From the NCBI RefSeq assembly GCF_002946835.1, contig NZ_CP026652.1, positions 6,882,001-6,946,000 on the forward strand: a stretch of 64,000 bases of DNA, given 5' to 3'. Numbering within the stretch: the first letter of the stretch is position 1; each line of letters opens with the position of its first letter. Positions 17,833-26,240 of this stretch are shown here, piece after piece. A program made the translations under genes and the position numbers. The notes under the pieces are model-generated. The model did no database searches. It saw nothing but the letters and a program-made list of their open reading frames with translations, and was not told where the DNA came from. This stretch comes from Streptomyces dengpaensis. Lineage in GTDB: Bacteria > Actinomycetota > Actinomycetes > Streptomycetales > Streptomycetaceae.

Positions 17833-18915
17833 TTGAACCACCGACGCATACCCAAGCGCCGTGCCGTCATGGCGGGTGCGGGCATCATCGCACTCGTCGG
17901 CGCGGGAGTTACCTTCCAGACTGCGAACGCGAGCGAGACCCCGAAGACCGCCACGCCCGAGACCCTGTCGGTCACGGCGGCCGGAAAGCTCGCCTCGACG
18001 CTCGGCAAGGACCTCGGCGCCGACGCGGCGGGAACGTACTACGACGCGAAGACCAAGAACCTCGTGGTCAACGTGCTCGACGAGACCGCCGCCGAGACCG
18101 TCCAGGCGGCCGGCGCCAAGGCCCGGATCGTCGAGAACTCCCTCGCCGAGCTGAAGAGCGCCCGTACGACGCTCAAGGAGGACGCGACCATCCCCGGTAC
18201 GTCCTGGGCGACCGACCCGACGACCAACAAGGTCGTCGTCACCGCCGACCGTACGGTCTCCGAGGCCGAGCTGGCCCAGCTGACCAAGGTCGTCGACGCC
18301 CTCGGCGCCAGAGCTGAACTCCAGCGCACGAAAGGGGAGTTCAAGCCCTTCATCGCGGGCGGCGACGCCATCACCGGCGGTGGCGGGCGCTGCTCGCTCG
18401 GCTTCAACGTGGTCAAGGACGGCGCGCCGTCCTTCCTCACGGCCGGGCACTGCACCGAGTCCATCTCGAGCTGGTCGGACTCCAGCGGCAACGTCATCGG
18501 CCAGAACGAGGGGTCCAGCTTCCCGGACAACGACTACGGCCTGGTCAAGTACACGGCCGACGTCGCCCACCCGAGCGAGGTCAACCTCTACAACGGCTCC
18601 TCGCAGGCCATCAGCGGGGCCGCCGAGGCGACCGTCGGCATGCAGGTCACCCGCAGCGGCTCGACGACCCAGGTGCACTCCGGCACGGTCACCGGCCTGG
18701 ACGCCACCGTGAACTACGGCAACGGCGACATCGTCAACGGCCTCATCCAGACCGACGTCTGCGCCGAGCCCGGTGACAGCGGCGGCTCCCTCTTCTCCGG
18801 CGACAAGGCGATCGGCCTCACGTCCGGCGGCAGCGGCGACTGCACCTCCGGCGGGGAGACCTTCTTCCAGCCGGTCACCGAGGCGCTCTCGGCCTTCGGC
18901 GCCCAGATCGGCTGA
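17833..18915 (+). CDS. Secreted streptogrisin-like serine protease with alpha-lytic-type pro-region
   Basis: Encodes 360 residues with an unusual TTG start (17833). The only GTG nearby (17828) runs into a stop at once, and AGGAGG lies 7 nt before the TTG. Basic start [10 protein letters not shown], signal peptide to about TANASE, a longer pro-region with a repeat of the inhibitory fold (about residues 40-165), then the mature enzyme from [11 protein letters not shown]. Triad: His in LTAGHCTE, Asp in DNDYGLV, Ser in [10 protein letters not shown]. The mature parts of this and the 15576 enzyme are clearly related, but this pro-region is about twice as long. Confidence 0.95.
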   Translation: MNHRRIPKRRAVMAGAGIIALVGAGVTFQTANASETPKTATPETLSVTAAGKLASTLGKDLGADAAGTYYDAKTKNLVVNVLDETAAETVQAAGAKARIVENSLAELKSARTTLKEDATIPGTSWATDPTTNKVVVTADRTVSEAELAQLTKVVDALGARAELQRTKGEFKPFIAGGDAITGGGGRCSLGFNVVKDGAPSFLTAGHCTESISSWSDSSGNVIGQNEGSSFPDNDYGLVKYTADVAHPSEVNLYNGSSQAISGAAEATVGMQVTRSGSTTQVHSGTVTGLDATVNYGNGDIVNGLIQTDVCAEPGDSGGSLFSGDKAIGLTSGGSGDCTSGGETFFQPVTEALSAFGAQIG

Positions 18916-18934
18916 CGCTCACCGACCTGACCAG

Positions 18935-18970
18935 GGCCCCGTCCCCGCGCACATCGCGGGGGCGGGGCCT
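18935..18970 (+). terminator. Terminator after the second protease gene
   Basis: GGCCCCGTCCCCGCG pairs with CGCGGGGGCGGGGCC across a short loop, with one mismatch, then CTTCG. Confidence 0.8.
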
Positions 18971-19047
18971 TCGCGCTGTCGAAGGCGCGGGTCCAGTCCA
19001 CGGGATTCCGTCGGCCTGGCACGGCCGGGCCGACGGCGCTGAACCGC

Positions 19048-19298
19048 TCAGCTCGGCGACGCGGCGACTCGTACGCGGTCGCTTTCGTTGTCGGAGAGGA
19101 ACGACGCCAGGTGCCGCCCCTGCTCGGCGACGGCGGTGCGGTCGGCTCGGGCCAAGGGATCGAACGCGCGCAGCCGCGACCAGAGCCCGACGAACGGCTC
19201 CCGCGGTTCCTGCGCCTGCAGGCCGCAGAGGTGGGCGACCGCGTCGAGGACCGGTACGTCGGCGCGATCGAGCGTCTCGCGCAGGATGTCCGCGCTCC
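19048..19298 (-). pseudogene. Winged-helix DNA-binding (AlkZ-like) protein with large internal deletion
   Basis: On the minus strand a frame reads ILRETLDRADVPVLDAVAHL, CGLQAQEPREPFVGLWSRLR and AF. This is the start of the winged-helix, DNA-glycosylase-like family with its L-Q-A-Q motif. It then passes directly into DRTAVAEQGRHLASFLSDNE and SDRVRV, the C-terminal end of the same family, before a stop at 19048. A normal member is about 350-400 residues; here fewer than 90 remain. The central part was therefore lost by an in-frame deletion of about 0.8-1 kb (inference). No start codon with a ribosome site. Confidence 0.6.
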
Positions 19299-19425
19299 TC
19301 GGTCCGGGCGGCGACTTCGGGGGCGGCGACCCCCTGGGTGTCCTTCACCCGGAGGTGAGCGCCGATCGCACCGACGAAGAAGAGCACGACGCCGATCGCG
19401 GCGGCAATGCCGCTCGACGCCTGAG
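19299..19425 (-). pseudogene. DoxX-like membrane protein, C-terminal remnant
   Basis: The minus-strand translation contains IAAAIGVVLFFVGAIGAHLR followed by VKDTQGVAAP, the last membrane helix and following loop of DoxX-like proteins. The remainder of the family (about 90 residues upstream) is absent. It abuts the AlkZ-like remnant, so the two relics may have been joined by a deletion. Confidence 0.5.
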
Positions 19426-19559
19426 ACTGAGGACCGCTGCCCACTTCGGTCCGGCACGCAGGCTGATCCTCGCCGCGTGATCGCCAAATCCCATGGGTCA
19501 CTCGGCCAGTGCACCGGTCCACGTTCAGGTGTGAGACGCCTGCGACGCCGCGCAGGCCA
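19426..19559. other. Short unexplained stretch between gene remnants
   Basis: 134 bp between the DoxX-like and TetR-like remnants. I recognise nothing in it. Confidence 0.3.
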
Positions 19560-19800
19560 TCACCGGTCCGTAACTGGACGCGCCCCCGCTTCTCGGTGAG
19601 AGAGCAGCGGGGGATTGTTGGTGACGAGCTGGACGAGGTGTTCGGCGAGGTCGGTGTCGAGGGGGGAGCCGGTCATGAGTCGTCGGTAGAGGATGGTGCC
19701 GGCCCATATGTCCTGGACGAGGTCGGTGTCGAGGTCGTCGGGCAGGTCGCCGCGCTGGATTCCGCGGCGCATCGCAGCGTTCCGCTGTCGAAGCCGGCCA
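19560..19800 (-). pseudogene. TetR-family regulator, C-terminal remnant
   Basis: On the minus strand the frame ending at 19560 reads RNAAMRRGIQRGDLPDDLDT, DLVQDIWAGTILYRRLMTGS, then PLDTDLAEHLVQLV. This is typical of the ligand-binding C-terminal helices of TetR proteins. No helix-turn-helix N-terminal domain is present upstream in any frame, so the gene is a 5'-truncated relic. Confidence 0.6.
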
Positions 19801-19915
19801 GGTCCTGCCCGACCCGGGTCAGGAGAAGGAATGGCTGAGGCAGCACGAGGCGTAAAGCGCTGCCGATCGCCGGTCCCGCGACACCGGCTCTGCCGCACCG
19901 CGCTGACACTGGGTG

Positions 19916-20578
19916 TCAGGTGAGGTGGCGGAGGGCGTCGGGGGTGAGGTCGGCGAGGGTGGGGTAGCCGTCGACGGCCATGATCAGGTCGGCTTCTGCG
20001 AGCAGGGCCCGCAGAACGTGGACGATGCCGGCTTCGCCGCCGTGGGCGAGGCCGTATGCGTAGGGGCGGCCGACGCCGACGGCGGTGGCGCCCAGGGCGA
20101 CGGCCTTGATGATGTCGGCTCCCGTGCGGACACCCGAGTCGAACAGGACGGGCGTGCCGTCGGCGGCCTCGACCACGTCGGGCAGGGCGTCGAGGGCGGG
20201 CAGGCCGCCGTTGGCCTGGCGTTCGCCGTGGTTGGAGCAGTAGATGCCGTCCACACCGGCGTCCTTGGCACGGCGGACGTCGTCGGGGTGGCAGATGCCC
20301 TTGAGGATCAGCGGCAGGTCGGTGATCGAGCGCAGCCAGGGCAGGTCCTCCCAGGTGAGCGGGTTGCCGAAGATCTTCACCCACTCGGTGACCGCGGCCT
20401 TCGGGTCGTCCTCCGGGCTCTGGGCGAGGCGGGAGCGGAAGACGGGGTCGCTGGTGTAGTTGGCCAGGCAGTTCCCGCGTAGCTGGGGGAAGTTGCTGGT
20501 GCCGAGGTCGCGGGGGCGCCAGCCGGTGATCCAGGTGTCCAGGGTGACCACAATGCCCTTGAACCCGGCCTTCTCAGC
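19916..20578 (-). pseudogene. Lactate 2-monooxygenase (FMN alpha-hydroxy-acid oxidase family), 5'-truncated
   Basis: About 220 C-terminal residues remain of a family normally near 390-400. Seen: [20 protein letters not shown] (typical of lactate 2-monooxygenase), [20 protein letters not shown], the active-site His-Arg region in [12 protein letters not shown], and FMN-phosphate binding [17 protein letters not shown]. The active-site His and the catalytic Lys (LKGI) survive. The N-terminal third, with part of the FMN site, is gone. The frame hits a stop immediately before AEKAGFKG at 20576-20578, where sequence from an Lrp gene on the other strand begins. Confidence 0.8.
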
Positions 20579-20580
20579 TC

Positions 20581-20955
20581 ACCCGCCGCGGCCTCCTGCG
20601 ATTCCGCTGCGACTTCGCCCGCCCCCTCGGCGGCTGGCCCGTCTCGGTCACCCTCTGGGCCAAAGTCCCACCCGCCGACCTCCCCGAGATCGGCCACGCC
20701 CTCATCCGCCTGCCCGAAACCCGCAACTGCGCCGCCATCAGCGGACCCCACAACCTCATTCTCCAGGCCAGCCTGCACTCCGTCAGCGACGTCCTGCGCC
20801 TGGAAACCCAGCTCGCCACCGCTCACCCAAGCCTCGACATCGTCGACCGCGTCATCACCCTGCGCCAGGACAAGCTGCTCGGGCGTCTCCTGGACCCCCA
20901 TGGCCGCTCCGTCGGCGTCATCCCGCCCGACCTCTGGGCGGAGCCGGCGATGTGA
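20581..20955 (+). pseudogene. Lrp/AsnC-family regulator, C-terminal fragment
   Basis: Plus-strand frame from about 20572 to TGA 20953-20955. It reads RGLLRFRCDFARPLGGWPVS, VTLWAKVPPADLPEIGHALI, and then NLILQASLHSVSDVLRLET. This is the RAM ligand-binding domain of Lrp/AsnC proteins, about 125 residues. The N-terminal helix-turn-helix (and often a second RAM copy) is missing. It starts exactly where the truncated lactate monooxygenase ends on the other strand, so one deletion removed both 5' ends of a divergent regulator-enzyme pair (inference). Confidence 0.75.
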
Positions 20956-21085
20956 CGCACACGGCAACCCGAGCCTGCCAGCGGGATCGACAAGTGCAGA
21001 GGGATCAGCACGGTGTGCCCAGGGAGGCGTCACAGTCATACGGGCGGACGAAGAATCTCCTGGCGAGATCAGCTCTTCGCCTGGT
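20956..21085. other. 130-bp gap between the Lrp fragment and the mutasome operon 3' end
   Basis: No gene seen. It probably holds the terminator region of the dnaE2 operon, but no clean hairpin. Confidence 0.35.
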
Positions 21086-22084
21086 TCAGGTTCTGAGTGC
21101 GGTTGCAGCAGCCATGGTTGCGGGACGTACGGCCTCCACCCCGAATCGCCGGCGGGCCCGGTCCGCGGCGGCTTCGGCGGCGCGGGCGCGGTCGTCGCCG
21201 GGGTCTATGGAGAGCTGACGATGGGCGGTGTCGGCCGGCCGCAGATCGTCGGCACGGATCGCGTAGGCGCGGACGCGTGCCCGCTGCAGCCCCAGGGCGG
21301 TCAGCATTCCCAAGGCGGTCGCTGCGAGGACCGGTGAGTGGTTGGTGGGTTCCGGCAGCGTTCGTGTGCGCGTGGTGGAACTGCGGTCGGCGTACCGCAC
21401 GGTGAGGGTGAGCCGGCCGGCGATCTGGCTCTCGCCGCGCAGGCGTACGCCGATCTGTTCGGCCAGGCCGAGGACCGCCCGGTGATGGTGTGCCGGGTCG
21501 AGGCAGTCCCGGTCGAGCACGAGATCGGCGGTCAGATGGGTCGCCGGTTCCGCGGGGACGACCGGGCGGGGGTCGTGGCCGCGGGCGCGTTCGGCCAGCA
21601 GCCGCGCCTGGCCGACGCCGAGGAGCCGTTGCAGAGTCGCCGGGGGCAGGTCGGCGATCTGACCGATGGTGTGCAGGCCGTACCGGGTGAGGGTGGTCGC
21701 CGTGGCGCGGCCGATCCCGGGCAGCGCGGTGAGCGGGCGGGGGTACAGCCATTCGGCGGCCCGCTCGGCGGGGACCCAGGTGGTGTCTCCTGGCGCGGAG
21801 GCGTCGGCCGCCATGGCCGCCAGCATGCGGTTGCCCGCGAGCCCGGCGCTGCTGTCGATGCCGTACAGACCCTTCAGTCTCATCATCGTCATCTGGACCA
21901 TGTCGTAGGGAGACAGGTCGAAGTACCTGAGCGCCGAGGTCAGGTCGAGCTGGACGGCGTTGGGCGGCACGGCCTGTACGTGCGGCGTGATACCGGACAT
22001 CAGTTCGATTATGTCGGCGTACTGATCCTCGGTCAGTGCGGAGTGCAGATGGAGGTGGGCGATGTGCCGCTGTCTGGTGATCAT
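21086..22084 (-). CDS. Catalytically dead Y-family polymerase homologue (ImuB-like)
   Basis: Encodes 332 residues. Start ATG 22084 overlaps the stop of dnaE2 (ATGA). The C-terminal two thirds are clear Y-family: helix-hairpin-helix ALPGIGRATATTLTRYGL with ADLPPATLQRLLG, then a little-finger domain (about residues 200-315). The N-terminus is short. Where active Pol IV has VDxDxFFA it reads AHLHLHSA, and where active enzymes have S-x-D-E it reads LDLTSALRYF. Both catalytic metal-binding carboxylate pairs are therefore absent. Known: ImuB lacks catalytic residues and acts as the adaptor between DnaE2 and the beta clamp in the mycobacterial mutasome. Context supports the same role. No ImuA-type gene was found. 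Confidence 0.85.
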   Translation of the reverse strand: MITRQRHIAHLHLHSALTEDQYADIIELMSGITPHVQAVPPNAVQLDLTSALRYFDLSPYDMVQMTMMRLKGLYGIDSSAGLAGNRMLAAMAADASAPGDTTWVPAERAAEWLYPRPLTALPGIGRATATTLTRYGLHTIGQIADLPPATLQRLLGVGQARLLAERARGHDPRPVVPAEPATHLTADLVLDRDCLDPAHHHRAVLGLAEQIGVRLRGESQIAGRLTLTVRYADRSSTTRTRTLPEPTNHSPVLAATALGMLTALGLQRARVRAYAIRADDLRPADTAHRQLSIDPGDDRARAAEAAADRARRRFGVEAVRPATMAAATALRT

Positions 22085-25000
22085 CCGGCACTCCCCGGGC
22101 TGGTGTAGCCGAACTTCTTCAGGTCGGCCGAGCGGCTGCCGGCCGGTCGCAGGTCGGCGTACGGGTGCAGCCGGGCGCCCGTGGTGCTGTTGGCCAGGGT
22201 GCGCCGCGGCTGGGCGGGGGTCGGCTGCGGGTGGTCGGCGCCGAGCAGGGCGAGCGCGGCCTCGGGGCCGTTGTCGCGGCGGGCGGCGGCGATCTCGTCC
22301 AGGTCCCAGGCCATGGTGCCGACCACGGTACGGCGGGTGCCGCGCACCTGGACCGTGCCGCGGACCAGCAGCAGTCCGCTGTGGAAGACGGTGTGCGCGC
22401 ACGCCGGGTGGGAGTCCTCGAAGAACGCCAGGTCGACCAGGCCGGAGCCGTCCTCCAGGGTGACGAAGATGATCCGCTTGCCGCTGGCGATCGGCGGGGT
22501 CTGGGTGGAGGCCCGTACGCCGGCGACGAGGACCTGCTGACCGGCGCGCAGTCCGGCCAGATGGGCCGCGTCGGTCGCGCCGATCTCCCGCAGCAGCCGG
22601 TGGTGGTGCTCCATCAGGTGCCGGGAGACGTCGATGCCCAGCGTGTTCAGCTCGGCGCTCAGGGCTTCGCGTCCGGTCAGCTCCGGCAGGCCGCTCGGCT
22701 CCGCTCCACCGATGGCACCCGCGTCCAGGGGCAGCTGGCCCTTGGCGGCGGACCGGGTGCGGGACTGCCGGTGGAGTTCGGCGATCTGCAGCAGCAGATC
22801 GCGCCGGGTGAGACGTCCGTCGTGGAGGGGGGTGAGAGCGCCGATCTCGGCGAGGTGTTCGGCGACCGGTCTGCTGGGGCGCGCCCGCTGCCAGAAGTCC
22901 GACAGCGATCCGTACGGCTGTCCCTCCTCGATCCGCGCGCACTCCTCCCCGCTGATGCCGCGCACCCCGGACAGCGCGAGCCGCACACCCCACCGCTCCC
23001 CGTCGGTTCGCTCCACGGTGTGCTTCGTCCTGGAGCGGTTGACGTCGACGGGCAGGACGGGGACACCGCGGCGGCGGGCGTCGGAGACCAGGACACGCTT
23101 GGGCCACATACCGGGGTCGTGTTCGAGGAGGCCGGCCAGCAGGAACGCCGGGTAGTGCGCCTTGAGCCAGGCGCTCTGCAGGGCCGGTACGGCGAACGCG
23201 ACCGCGTGCGCCCGGCAGAAGCCGTACGCCCCGAAGGCCTCGATGGTCTTCCAGACCTCGTCCCGGACCTCCGCGCCGTAACCGCGGGCACGTGCCTGAC
23301 GGTCGAACCAGTCCCTGATCCTGGGCAGCCGGTTCTTGTCGCCGAGTGCCCGCCGGGCGATCTCGCCCATCGCCCGGTCGCACCCGGTCATCACATGCAG
23401 CGTCTCGATGATCTGCTCGTGCCAGATGGTCACGCCGTAGGTGTCGGCGAGCACCGGCTCCAGGTCCGGGTGGGCGTAGTGCGGTGTGCCGCCGTGGCGG
23501 GCGGCGATGTACCGCTCGGGCATGCCGCCGGCGACCGGTCCGGGCCGGAAGAGGCTGATGTCGGCGATGACGTCCTGCGGATCGCGGGGCTGCAGCCGGG
23601 ACAGCAGGTCCTGCTGGCCGGGCGACTCCAGCTGGAACAGACCCAGGGTCTGGCTCTCCTGGATGAGCTTGAACGCGAAGACGTCGTCGAGCGGTACCTG
23701 CCGCTGGTCGTCCAGGTCGATGTGGTTGCCGGTGGTCCGTTCGATCTCGGCGACGGCGTGGGCCATCGCGGACTGCATCCGTACGCCCAGGACGTCCAGC
23801 TTGATGTTGCCCAGCGCTTCGATCTCCTCCTTCGCGGCCATGGCCATGGGGTAGTCGCCCTGCGGGGTCGGCTGCACCGGCAGCCGGTCCAGGAGCGTCG
23901 CGTCGCTGATGACCACGCCGCAGGGGTGCATGGCCATGCCGTGGACCAGGGAATCGAGGCCCTCGGCGAGTTCCCACAGGGGCCCGTACCGGCCCGCCTC
24001 GGCCGCCAGCTGCCGCAGCTCGGGCAGCTCGGCGAGCGCGCTGGTGATGTCACAGGCCCGCAGATGCGGGAAGCTCTTGGCGATCCGGTCGATGTCCGCG
24101 GGGGCGATGCCGAGGGCGAGGCCGGTGTCGCGCAGGGCGCGGCGGGCACGGTAGGTCTCGGGCATCGCGGTGACCGCCACCCGTTCCTTGCCGAACCGTT
24201 CGAAGATCGCGTCGTAGCACTCGAGCCGTCGGGCGGACTCCACGTCGATGTCGATGTCGGGCAGGCCCTTGCGCCGCTCGCTGAGGAAGCGTTCGAACAG
24301 CAGGCGGTGGTCGAGCGGGTTGGCGGTGGCGATGCCCAGCGCGTGGCAGACCATCGACCCCGCGCCCGAGCCGCGGGCCGCGACCCGGATGCCCAGCTCC
24401 CGGATGTCGGCCACGACCTGGCCGACGGCGAGGAAGTACGAGTCGTAGTCCAGCTTGGAGATCACGGAGAGCTCATCGTCCAGCCGGTCACGTGCGGTCC
24501 GGTGGCGGTCCAGGCCGCGCCGGGACAGACCGGCCTCGCACCGCTCGCGCAGCAGCCGTGCCGCGCCGCCCGTCCCGGGCTCGGCGCCGAGCACGTCCGG
24601 CTCCGGAAGGTGCGGTGTGCCGAGCCCCAGGTCCGCCGCGGGGTCGACCGTGCACATCGCCGCCGTGGCGGCCGTGTCCGCCATCAGGCGACGCGCCCGC
24701 AGGACGTCCGCTCCGGCACATTCGGCGACCAGCCGCGCGATGCCCGCCATCCTTCCTTCGTCCTTGAGCCAGCGCTGCCCGCTGTCCAGACGGCGCCGGT
24801 CGATGGGCCGCAGCAGCCGCGCGGCGTCCAGGACGTCGGCGAGGCGGTGCTGGTCGGGGTCGGCGTAGCGGACGGCGTTGGAGAGCACGGCGGTGGTGCG
24901 GGTGCGGTCGGCCAGTGCCAGGGTGCGGGCGGCCAGGCGCAGTGAACCCGGACCGGTGCCGAAACGATTGTGCACAACGGCCTCCAGCCGGACTCCGCTT

Positions 25001-25536
25001 CCGAAGATCTCCGTCCACGGCGCCAGCAGCCGCGCCGCGACGTCCTCCCGGCCCGCCGCCAGCGCCCGCACCGGCTCGGAGAGCGGTCCGAGCAGCACGG
25101 TCAGGCCGGGGCCGCCGTGCTCGCGCAACGCCTCCCACGGCACCACGACCGGCGCCGCGCCGGCCGCCGTACCGGCGTGGGCGGCCGACGTGATGCGGCA
25201 CAGCCGCGCCCACCCGCTGCGGTTCTGCGCCAGCAGCACGAACCGCAGCGGCGGCTCGACCACGTGGGCGCCGCCGCGTGCCGGGGTACGGCGCCGCTGC
25301 GCCGGAGGCGGCGGCGCGAGGGCCTCCACCGCCAGATCGACACCGAAAACCGGCCGGACCCCGTTCTTGGCGCAGGCCTGCGCGAACCGTACTGCGCCGG
25401 TGACCGTGTCCCGGTCGGTGAGCGCGAGCGCCGTCATGCCGCGCTCGGCCGCCCGCTGGACCAGGTGCTCGGGATGGGCCGCGCCGTAGCGGGCGGAGTA
25501 ACCGGACGCGACGTGCAGATGGGCGAAGCCCGCCAT
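22081..25536 (-). CDS. dnaE2: Error-prone DNA polymerase III alpha subunit DnaE2
   Basis: Encodes 1151 residues. The PHP domain starts FAHLHVASGYSARYGA. In the polymerase domain the catalytic triad motif is present (KGLPDIDIDVES, with AARGSGAGSM before it). TLGLFQLESPGQQDLL and GVTIWHEQIIETLHVMTG are also seen. An OB-fold follows (about residues 1000-1080, GKRIIFVTLEDGSGLVDLAFF). The short tail and lack of a full tau-binding domain fit DnaE2 rather than the main replicase. It performs mutagenic lesion bypass after DNA damage. Start ATG 25536 after GGAGGTG. A LexA-type box lies 52-67 bp upstream (25588-25603). Operon with the Y-family gene. Confidence 0.95.
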   Translation of the reverse strand: MAGFAHLHVASGYSARYGAAHPEHLVQRAAERGMTALALTDRDTVTGAVRFAQACAKNGVRPVFGVDLAVEALAPPPPAQRRRTPARGGAHVVEPPLRFVLLAQNRSGWARLCRITSAAHAGTAAGAAPVVVPWEALREHGGPGLTVLLGPLSEPVRALAAGREDVAARLLAPWTEIFGSGVRLEAVVHNRFGTGPGSLRLAARTLALADRTRTTAVLSNAVRYADPDQHRLADVLDAARLLRPIDRRRLDSGQRWLKDEGRMAGIARLVAECAGADVLRARRLMADTAATAAMCTVDPAADLGLGTPHLPEPDVLGAEPGTGGAARLLRERCEAGLSRRGLDRHRTARDRLDDELSVISKLDYDSYFLAVGQVVADIRELGIRVAARGSGAGSMVCHALGIATANPLDHRLLFERFLSERRKGLPDIDIDVESARRLECYDAIFERFGKERVAVTAMPETYRARRALRDTGLALGIAPADIDRIAKSFPHLRACDITSALAELPELRQLAAEAGRYGPLWELAEGLDSLVHGMAMHPCGVVISDATLLDRLPVQPTPQGDYPMAMAAKEEIEALGNIKLDVLGVRMQSAMAHAVAEIERTTGNHIDLDDQRQVPLDDVFAFKLIQESQTLGLFQLESPGQQDLLSRLQPRDPQDVIADISLFRPGPVAGGMPERYIAARHGGTPHYAHPDLEPVLADTYGVTIWHEQIIETLHVMTGCDRAMGEIARRALGDKNRLPRIRDWFDRQARARGYGAEVRDEVWKTIEAFGAYGFCRAHAVAFAVPALQSAWLKAHYPAFLLAGLLEHDPGMWPKRVLVSDARRRGVPVLPVDVNRSRTKHTVERTDGERWGVRLALSGVRGISGEECARIEEGQPYGSLSDFWQRARPSRPVAEHLAEIGALTPLHDGRLTRRDLLLQIAELHRQSRTRSAAKGQLPLDAGAIGGAEPSGLPELTGREALSAELNTLGIDVSRHLMEHHHRLLREIGATDAAHLAGLRAGQQVLVAGVRASTQTPPIASGKRIIFVTLEDGSGLVDLAFFEDSHPACAHTVFHSGLLLVRGTVQVRGTRRTVVGTMAWDLDEIAAARRDNGPEAALALLGADHPQPTPAQPRRTLANSTTGARLHPYADLRPAGSRSADLKKFGYTSPGSAG

Positions 25537-25766
25537 GCCGCACCTCCATCACTCCACCCCATTTCAGCCATGTGTCCGAAACGCTCCTCGTACGCTCGTT
25601 CGATTACTGTAACTCCATCGCCCCCGGTCAGCGACCTCATTCGAACGTGAGATCGGTTCTGGAGGGTCTGGAGTGGTGGCTGAAACGAGCGTCGCCCCGT
25701 CATCTCCGCGGCCGATTCGCGGAGTTGGGGGCGACCGCTCTGGGTGACTCGGTGCGGCGGCGGGTG
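25537..25766. other. 230-bp intergenic region upstream of dnaE2
   Basis: Holds the SOS promoter/LexA box and otherwise only the 3' flank of the cupin gene. No ImuA-like gene. Confidence 0.6.
25588..25603 (-). promoter_or_regulatory. LexA (SOS) box in front of dnaE2
   Basis: On the minus strand the site reads TCGAAC-GAGC-GTACGA. It differs at a single base from the actinobacterial LexA palindrome TCGAAC-N4-GTTCGA. It follows a TACAGT -10-like hexamer (25606-25611), so LexA bound here would cover the transcription start. Confidence 0.8.
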
Positions 25767-26141
25767 TCAGTTCGCCCACGGCGGAGTGAGGACCGAGCCG
25801 TCGGCCAGCTCCGCCTGGAGGCCGATGGACGTGGTGACCCAGGAGACCGCGGTCTCCTGGGCCGGGTTCTCGACGCCCAGGGTCGCCCCCGGATTGATGA
25901 TCACCGTGTCGCCCGCGGTGATCCGCTCGGTGCGGCCGTCGAGGGTGATCAGCAGCTCGCCGGAGAGGAGATGGAAGATCTCCTCGCGGTTGACGGTGTG
26001 CACAGGGGCCCGGTGCCCCGCGGGAATCTCGCCCCGCCAGGCGCACAGCTCCTTGCTGCCGCTGCGGGGAGTGGCGTACGAGACGAAACGGGCGCCGTGG
26101 ATCTCGTGGACGACGGCTTCGGATGAACGGATGACGGGCAA
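25767..26141 (-). CDS. Cupin-domain protein
   Basis: Encodes 124 residues, TTG start at 26141 with GGAGG 6 nt upstream. A single cupin barrel: the first motif is GHRAPVHTVNREEIFHLLSG (metal-binding His/His/Glu-like residues), the second INPGATLGVENPA. Small cupins of this type bind metals or small ligands, or act as dioxygenase-like enzymes. Divergent from a MarR gene, with two palindromic operators in the 99-bp gap, so it is probably the MarR target. Confidence 0.85.
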   Translation of the reverse strand: MPVIRSSEAVVHEIHGARFVSYATPRSGSKELCAWRGEIPAGHRAPVHTVNREEIFHLLSGELLITLDGRTERITAGDTVIINPGATLGVENPAQETAVSWVTTSIGLQAELADGSVLTPPWAN

Positions 26142-26160
26142 GGGTGCCTCCGGCGATAGA

Positions 26161-26213
26161 TGGTCAAGTTGCTTGACTATGCGCTACGGGCTCATGGTCA
26201 AGTCGCTTGACCA
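26161..26213. promoter_or_regulatory. Twin palindromic operators of the cupin/MarR divergon
   Basis: Site 1 (26161-26179): TGGTCAAG-TTG-CTTGACTA. Site 2 (26195-26213): TGGTCAAG-TCG-CTTGACCA, a perfect 8-bp-arm palindrome. The centres are 34 bp apart. A third half site GTCAAG follows at about 26218. CTTGAC in each site also resembles a -35 element. They are likely bound by the MarR product to control both genes. Confidence 0.8.
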
Positions 26214-26240
26214 AATCGTCAAGGGTGTTTCAATGCATGC

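Noticed and set aside
19673..19909. Minus-strand frame with LRLVLPQPFLLLTRVGQDLA
   Set aside because: Could be another decayed part of the TetR relic, but I cannot match it to a family.
22085..23977. A long upstream extension of the Y-family frame
   Set aside because: The extra 630 codons are a shadow of dnaE2 in another frame (Arg/Gly/Pro-rich, no motifs). ATG 22084 with the ATGA overlap is the convincing start.
22165..24945. A 926-codon open frame on the plus strand across dnaE2
   Set aside because: It is antisense to a clear DnaE2 gene with all catalytic motifs. Long antisense frames are a by-product of high-GC codon bias.
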